Shown in pieces: positions 60,101 to 64,000 of a stretch of DNA of 64,000 nucleotides (position 1 is the first letter of the stretch; every line of letters begins with the position of its first letter). The stretch spans positions 102,633,738 through 102,697,737 of the forward strand of contig CM073593.1 of the NCBI GenBank assembly GCA_037074705.1. Direction: 5' to 3'. This stretch comes from Zhengitettix transpicula. Taxonomy: Eukaryota > Arthropoda > Insecta > Orthoptera > Tetrigidae. The notes beneath the pieces are model-generated. The model was not told where the DNA came from, did no database searches, and worked only from the letters and a program-made list of their open reading frames with translations. A program made the position numbers and the translations under genes.

Positions 60101-60847
60101 TACAGTCTAAGTTATCGTTTTTAGGAAACTCTTTACGTAGACATGTCGTAGGACAGTGCGAATTTTAATAATATTAAAATTATATACAAATAGTAAAGGT
60201 CATGTATGCTAGTGTAGTGTTTTTATGGACATAATCCTGACGTGTACGGAAATAAAATAATTTTTCTGAGTTGTGGATGGAGCTGTGAAGTGTGGTGAAG
60301 CTACTTAAAGCTGGACATGTTACAACTAGTTATATAAATATATTTAATAGTTAATTGACACATTAGTTTCGGTCATATGATGGTCTTTATTCGTCTTCTG
60401 AAAACAAGACCATGAATGTTTTTTTTAATCCGATGAACTTGCACGAGAAGTCGTTATTTGATACGTGTCAAATTATACGGAATTTAAAACCCGATGCATG
60501 TCAGCAGTAAGGAGTATTTCTGAAGCGATTCCTTGGAAACCGATATTTTTTTTCCCTCCACTTTAATGATGTCCTGGAAAGCCCAGTTATAAATTGCCGA
60601 GAGTAAATCACGTCTCCCACGTCCTGCTAAATATTGGCACAAGGCACGACTCAGTTCCAACTAGTCCAGTATATTTTATTCCATTATTCTAAAATGATGC
60701 TTTTCCCAAAGGGGAAGGATGCCTTAGGAACGTAAAACCAACAGGTTTGGCTCAGAATAATGAGGAATACAATAGTTTTACAACACTAAAAGTAAAATAA
60801 GTCGGCAAAAAGGTCTTTAAAAAATTTAAAGTAAGTGTATAAAGTAT
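60101..60847. other. Non-coding stretch
   Basis: Nothing recognised beyond a possible retroelement end ('agtttcggtcatatgatggt') near 60365. Confidence 0.4.
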
Positions 60848-61410
60848 AAAAATGAAAAAAATTACGTCTTGAAAATGATGAATAAGAAAAATAGGCAATT
60901 CTAATTGTAATTCCTGCTACATGGGGGCAAACAAAACGATCCCTTAATACACTTATCAAGGAACATGTGTCTAATATTAAAGACAATCTGTTAGTATCCA
61001 AACATATCATAAATTCTAAACATACATTTGATTGGAAAAATGCTAAGATTTTAGTCGCTGCCCCCAGCCAGGTACAATTCCAGAGATGCTTCACATTAAA
61101 TTAAACATCACAGCTATTAATGTACAAACAGACACTATGTAACTCATTATCTGCTCTGATCCCTTATTATTACGCTAAACCTTCTGTTTTCCCATTGTCC
61201 TTCCTCCCTTATTGTTACGCCAACCCCTCGGCTCTTCCATTGTCCTTACGTTCTCGTCGCTTTTGAGTTTTGTTAACTGGCGAGTGCAGTTGTGTCGCTC
61301 TAGGCTCTTCTATAACACCTGACGAAAGGGGACAAGGATCCCAGAAACGTTGTTATGTTGTATTTATATTATCCCTTTTGTCTGAAGTGGCTATTTTTAT
61401 AATTCAGAAA
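60848..61410 (+). mobile_element. Penelope-like retroelement, 5'-truncated, with family B ends
   Basis: The left end is a short inverted piece of the family B terminus (about 60848-60900, 'gaataagaaaaataggcaat'), followed by the remains of an endonuclease frame, then a 3' untranslated part with 'gcagttgtgtcgctctaggc' and the CTGACGA...GAAACGTTG hairpin (61318-61352), ending at 'gtggctattttt'. It joins the family B sequences to a coding region and identifies them as Penelope-like ends. The reverse transcriptase is absent. Confidence 0.6.
60910..61104 (+). pseudogene. GIY-YIG endonuclease remnant of a Penelope-like element
   Basis: A 64-codon frame reads ...WGQTKRSLNTLIKEHVSNIK... and later HTFDWKNAKIL. 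The pattern G-Q-T-x-R-x-L-x-x-x-x-K-E-H is the conserved second half of the GIY-YIG nuclease found at the C-terminus of Penelope-like elements: the Arg and Glu-His are present, the GIY-YIG start is missing, and an Arg expected before KEH is Leu. After the stop at 61102 similarity appears to go on in another frame, indicating a frameshift. Not functional. Confidence 0.6.
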
Positions 61411-62210
61411 TGAATATAAGTTTTGTCGTGTGGGGTTTTTCTTCTCTGATCTGGTTTAATAGATCTTTCCACTCTTAATTCACGTAAGTCTTACAGTTAC
61501 TTCCAGTTTTAATCGGTACGTAGAATTATACAATTTTAGTCCTTTTTTTTCGGATAAAACTTCACTGAATTCCAGCGAACGAGTCTCTACTTCGTCGTTA
61601 TTTTCCTTGCAGTACAGTTTTTAAAAACTACTTCTGCATTAAAATATTTTTTATATTGTCCATATTTACACCCTTAAATGTGTATTTCATTTACAACTGT
61701 CGTACTTTTTCTTTTTGGTCGTTCTTCCACAAACTGCGTCAAAATCGTCTATGGTCCTTTTTGTTAATTTTTACTAGTTCATTCCGGTTAACCATACTTA
61801 TTTATTTGAGTCCGTAGCCTTCTCTTTTTTTTAGCCGCTTTTCCTCGAACTCGAAGCTCCTTTGTCATCTTCAACTAGGGACAGTTTCACATGAACTACT
61901 GCTGTTCAACTTTCGGAGTATGTCTATATATACTAATAGAGGGAATTTACCTACACTTCCACGAGCTTTGCTCATTGCGTGTCTACGCTTTGGTTAATTA
62001 TTTTTACCTGGCGTGATGCTACAATCTGGAATTTTCGTTGATTTCGATTCGAAATTTAATTTTTTTTCAGAACGTATGCACGTTTGAAATAAAAAACGGG
62101 ACCAACAAGCGCTACACTAAATCAGATACAGATAAATTCTAGGTAAAGGGTTTTTATAAAACAAATTGTAAATCGTGTAAAGTAGAAGCTCGTCGATTGG
62201 TTCTTTCTAG
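61411..62210. other. Non-coding stretch
   Basis: AT-rich, no gene recognised. Confidence 0.45.
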
Positions 62211-62705
62211 AGTAACAGGCCAAATGAAGGTAATCCACGTCGTGGAAACTCCCCTTTAATACCATAGGAAGGGATGCGGAAGGGTTAACTAGGGCCCCAG
62301 GGCTGTAGTTTAAGGATCCTAACCGGCAATTCGCCTAAAAGTGATGTAGGGAAAATCCTAGGACAACATGTATCAGGTAGGTCGGCCATTGGGTACTTGT
62401 CTCACGCCCTTCCGATGGCGGGAGGGAAGGTTTGCTGTGGGGACGCAGCATTCCCTTTCTCGGTTCCACGACAAGTTTAGGAGGCAGCTGCTCGACTGTT
62501 CCAACGGGAACTACGAACAACTCTTACCGTATGCCCAAGATCTGCGACCCCTGAAAATACACCTCTCAAAACAGACCGAGGTGCTTCGCCTTGTGGGAAC
62601 CTTAGTTTAAAAAACCAGAGAATGGAGAAGGCATCCCCAATGGTAGCCCCCTCCAGAGCTCTCTGGGAAGGTTCACCTGCGAGAGAATGTTCTCAAAGGC
62701 TACCT
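62211..62705 (+). mobile_element. Family A repeat
   Basis: 'gagtaacaggccaaatgaag' through 'gtttaggaggcagctgctcg' to 'ggttcacctgcgagagaatg'. It contains a deletion around 62275 and a one-base insertion in the conserved 'gcgggagggaagg' segment, so the recurring antisense frame is shifted here. Confidence 0.75.
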
Positions 62706-62848
62706 TTTATTCGTCGGACGTGATTTTGTTTTCATTATGTAAAGTTACTGCTTTAAATCGTCCAGATTGACGATACAAAATATTATCACCAGCAGAACTA
62801 TCTCAAAACTTATCTAAGGTACAGAAATATTAAGTTAAATATATTTTT
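62706..62848. other. Short spacer between two family A copies
   Basis: About 140 bp of unique AT-rich sequence. Confidence 0.5.
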
Positions 62849-63330
62849 TAGGGCAACAGGCTACATGAGGGTAATCCACGTTGGTCAACTACACTTAAAT
62901 AGCATAGGAAGAGATTTGAAAGGGGGTATGCGGAAGGGTAGAGGAAGGTAGCCAAGGGTTGACTAGGACCCTCTGGGCTATGGTTTAAGGATCCTACCCG
63001 GCATTCGCCTAAAGAAATGCAGGAAAAACCCTAGAAAAACATGCATCAGGTAGGTCGGGCATGTGGTACTTGTCCCACGCCCTTCCGATAGCGGGAGAGG
63101 AGTTTGCTGTGGGGACGTAGCTTTCCCCTCTCCGTGACTCGACCAGTTTAAGAGGCAGCTGGCCGACTATTCCAATGGGAACAGCGGACAACTCTTACCA
63201 TATGCTCAAGGTCTGTGACCCCGGAACATACACCTCTCAGAACAGGCCGAGGTGCCTCGGCTTGTGGGAACCTTAGTTCAAAAACAGAGAGGAAAAGGCA
63301 TCCCCAAAGGTAGCCCTCGCAGATGTTCTC
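62849..63330 (+). mobile_element. Family A repeat
   Basis: Starts 'agggcaacaggctacatgag' and reaches 'ggcatccccaaaggtagccc' and 'tcgcagatgttctcctgc', where the tail is cut short before the hairpin is complete. Same orientation as the previous copy. The opposite-strand 60-codon frame is intact. Confidence 0.75.
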
Positions 63331-63953
63331 CTGCATTTATTTTTGTATTCTTAATTTTTCTTTACGCGCGTAATTCTTGATTTTAATAGGACCAATATTT
63401 ATTACGTAATTTTTTGGTCTTTATTTGCTCATTAAATTAAATATTTTTTCAAGGCGTAAAAATCGAAATGGAGTATGTTTACTAACAGTGAGTTGAAGTA
63501 CCAAAGCCGTGAAAAAATTACACGCGCCATTACAGCTTGAGAAAGAAGAAAAATAAAAGGGAGATTCAAATTGAACATGTAAATATTTTCTGGTCCACGT
63601 GTCGTTTGTCCCCCCTCTGGACCAAGTATGATGCACTCGATCTATAATAACTCTCGGGGAAATAAACAACAACGTTTGTATACTTAGTACTCATTTCCTT
63701 GGCTCAACGACAAATATCTAAGAATTTAAACCCTCCCCAAACAGTCTGCATCGTATTTAACAGTAAGCTTTACTATTCGTTAAGTTCCTCGAAAATAAAC
63801 AAAAACAGATCTCTTTGGAAATAAAACATGATGAACGGAACAGTAAAATATTACATAAATATATTTTGAATATTAATGAATTTACAAATATGTTTCTGAA
63901 ATAACTGTTTATTTTTCTATTTCCTTGTTAAACATGTAACATATAATGAAATA
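63331..63953. other. Non-coding stretch
   Basis: Nothing recognised; an 83-codon minus frame at 63421-63672 has no motif. Confidence 0.45.
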
Positions 63954-63979
63954 GTGTGTGTGTGTGTGTGTGTGTGTGT
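63954..63979. repeat. (GT)n microsatellite
   Basis: About 13 GT units near the right edge. Confidence 0.95.
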
Positions 63980-64000
63980 CAGATCCAGTGTTTATTCCCG

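Overview
This is AT-rich nuclear DNA from a metazoan, most likely an arthropod. I cannot name the species. It has no bacterial-style operons and almost no convincing long coding sequence. It has many A/T homopolymers and microsatellites, dispersed repeats of several families, a fragment of a Penelope-like retroelement, and a tandem array of eukaryotic tRNA-Gln genes. Almost every open frame over 60 codons is AT-rich or repeat-derived noise. The window reads as a large intergenic or intronic stretch, not a gene-dense region.

Layout. 1-7.3 kb: AT-rich DNA with a GC-richer block near 2.8-3.4 kb, a fold-back retroelement end (3.9-4.2 kb), an inverted-repeat element with a ribozyme-like hairpin (6.0-6.3 kb) and a G19 tract. 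7.3-10.65 kb: the main feature, about 22 tRNA-Gln-derived units in one orientation. Thirteen form a core with an exact 138-bp period; decayed copies with a different spacer lie on both sides. Anticodons are mostly UUG, three are CUG, three are UUA (would read the UAA stop codon) and one is GUC. 11.9-36 kb: repeats of family A (~450-570 bp, terminal hairpins), family B (Penelope-like 3' ends) and family C (LINE-like tails), separated by unannotatable AT-rich DNA. 36.7-38.3 kb: a weak exon candidate and a repeat. 43.6 kb, minus strand: the only convincing protein-coding feature, a GC-rich first exon encoding a probable signal peptide and ending in a consensus splice donor. The rest of that gene would run leftwards, either in the preceding 43 kb or beyond the window. 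44-64 kb: further repeats, including a head-to-head pair of family A copies (56.9-57.6 kb), a tandem family D repeat (59.3-60.1 kb), a Penelope-like element with a GIY-YIG endonuclease remnant (60.85-61.4 kb) and two more family A copies at the right end.

The two most interesting signals are the tRNA array, with a homogenised core, higher-order duplication and candidate ochre-suppressor copies, and a small RNA-like motif. The motif (CTGANGA, one base, a 5-6 bp stem-loop, then GAAAC) recurs in several otherwise unrelated repeats with different but still pairing stems, as expected of hammerhead-type ribozymes in Penelope-like elements.
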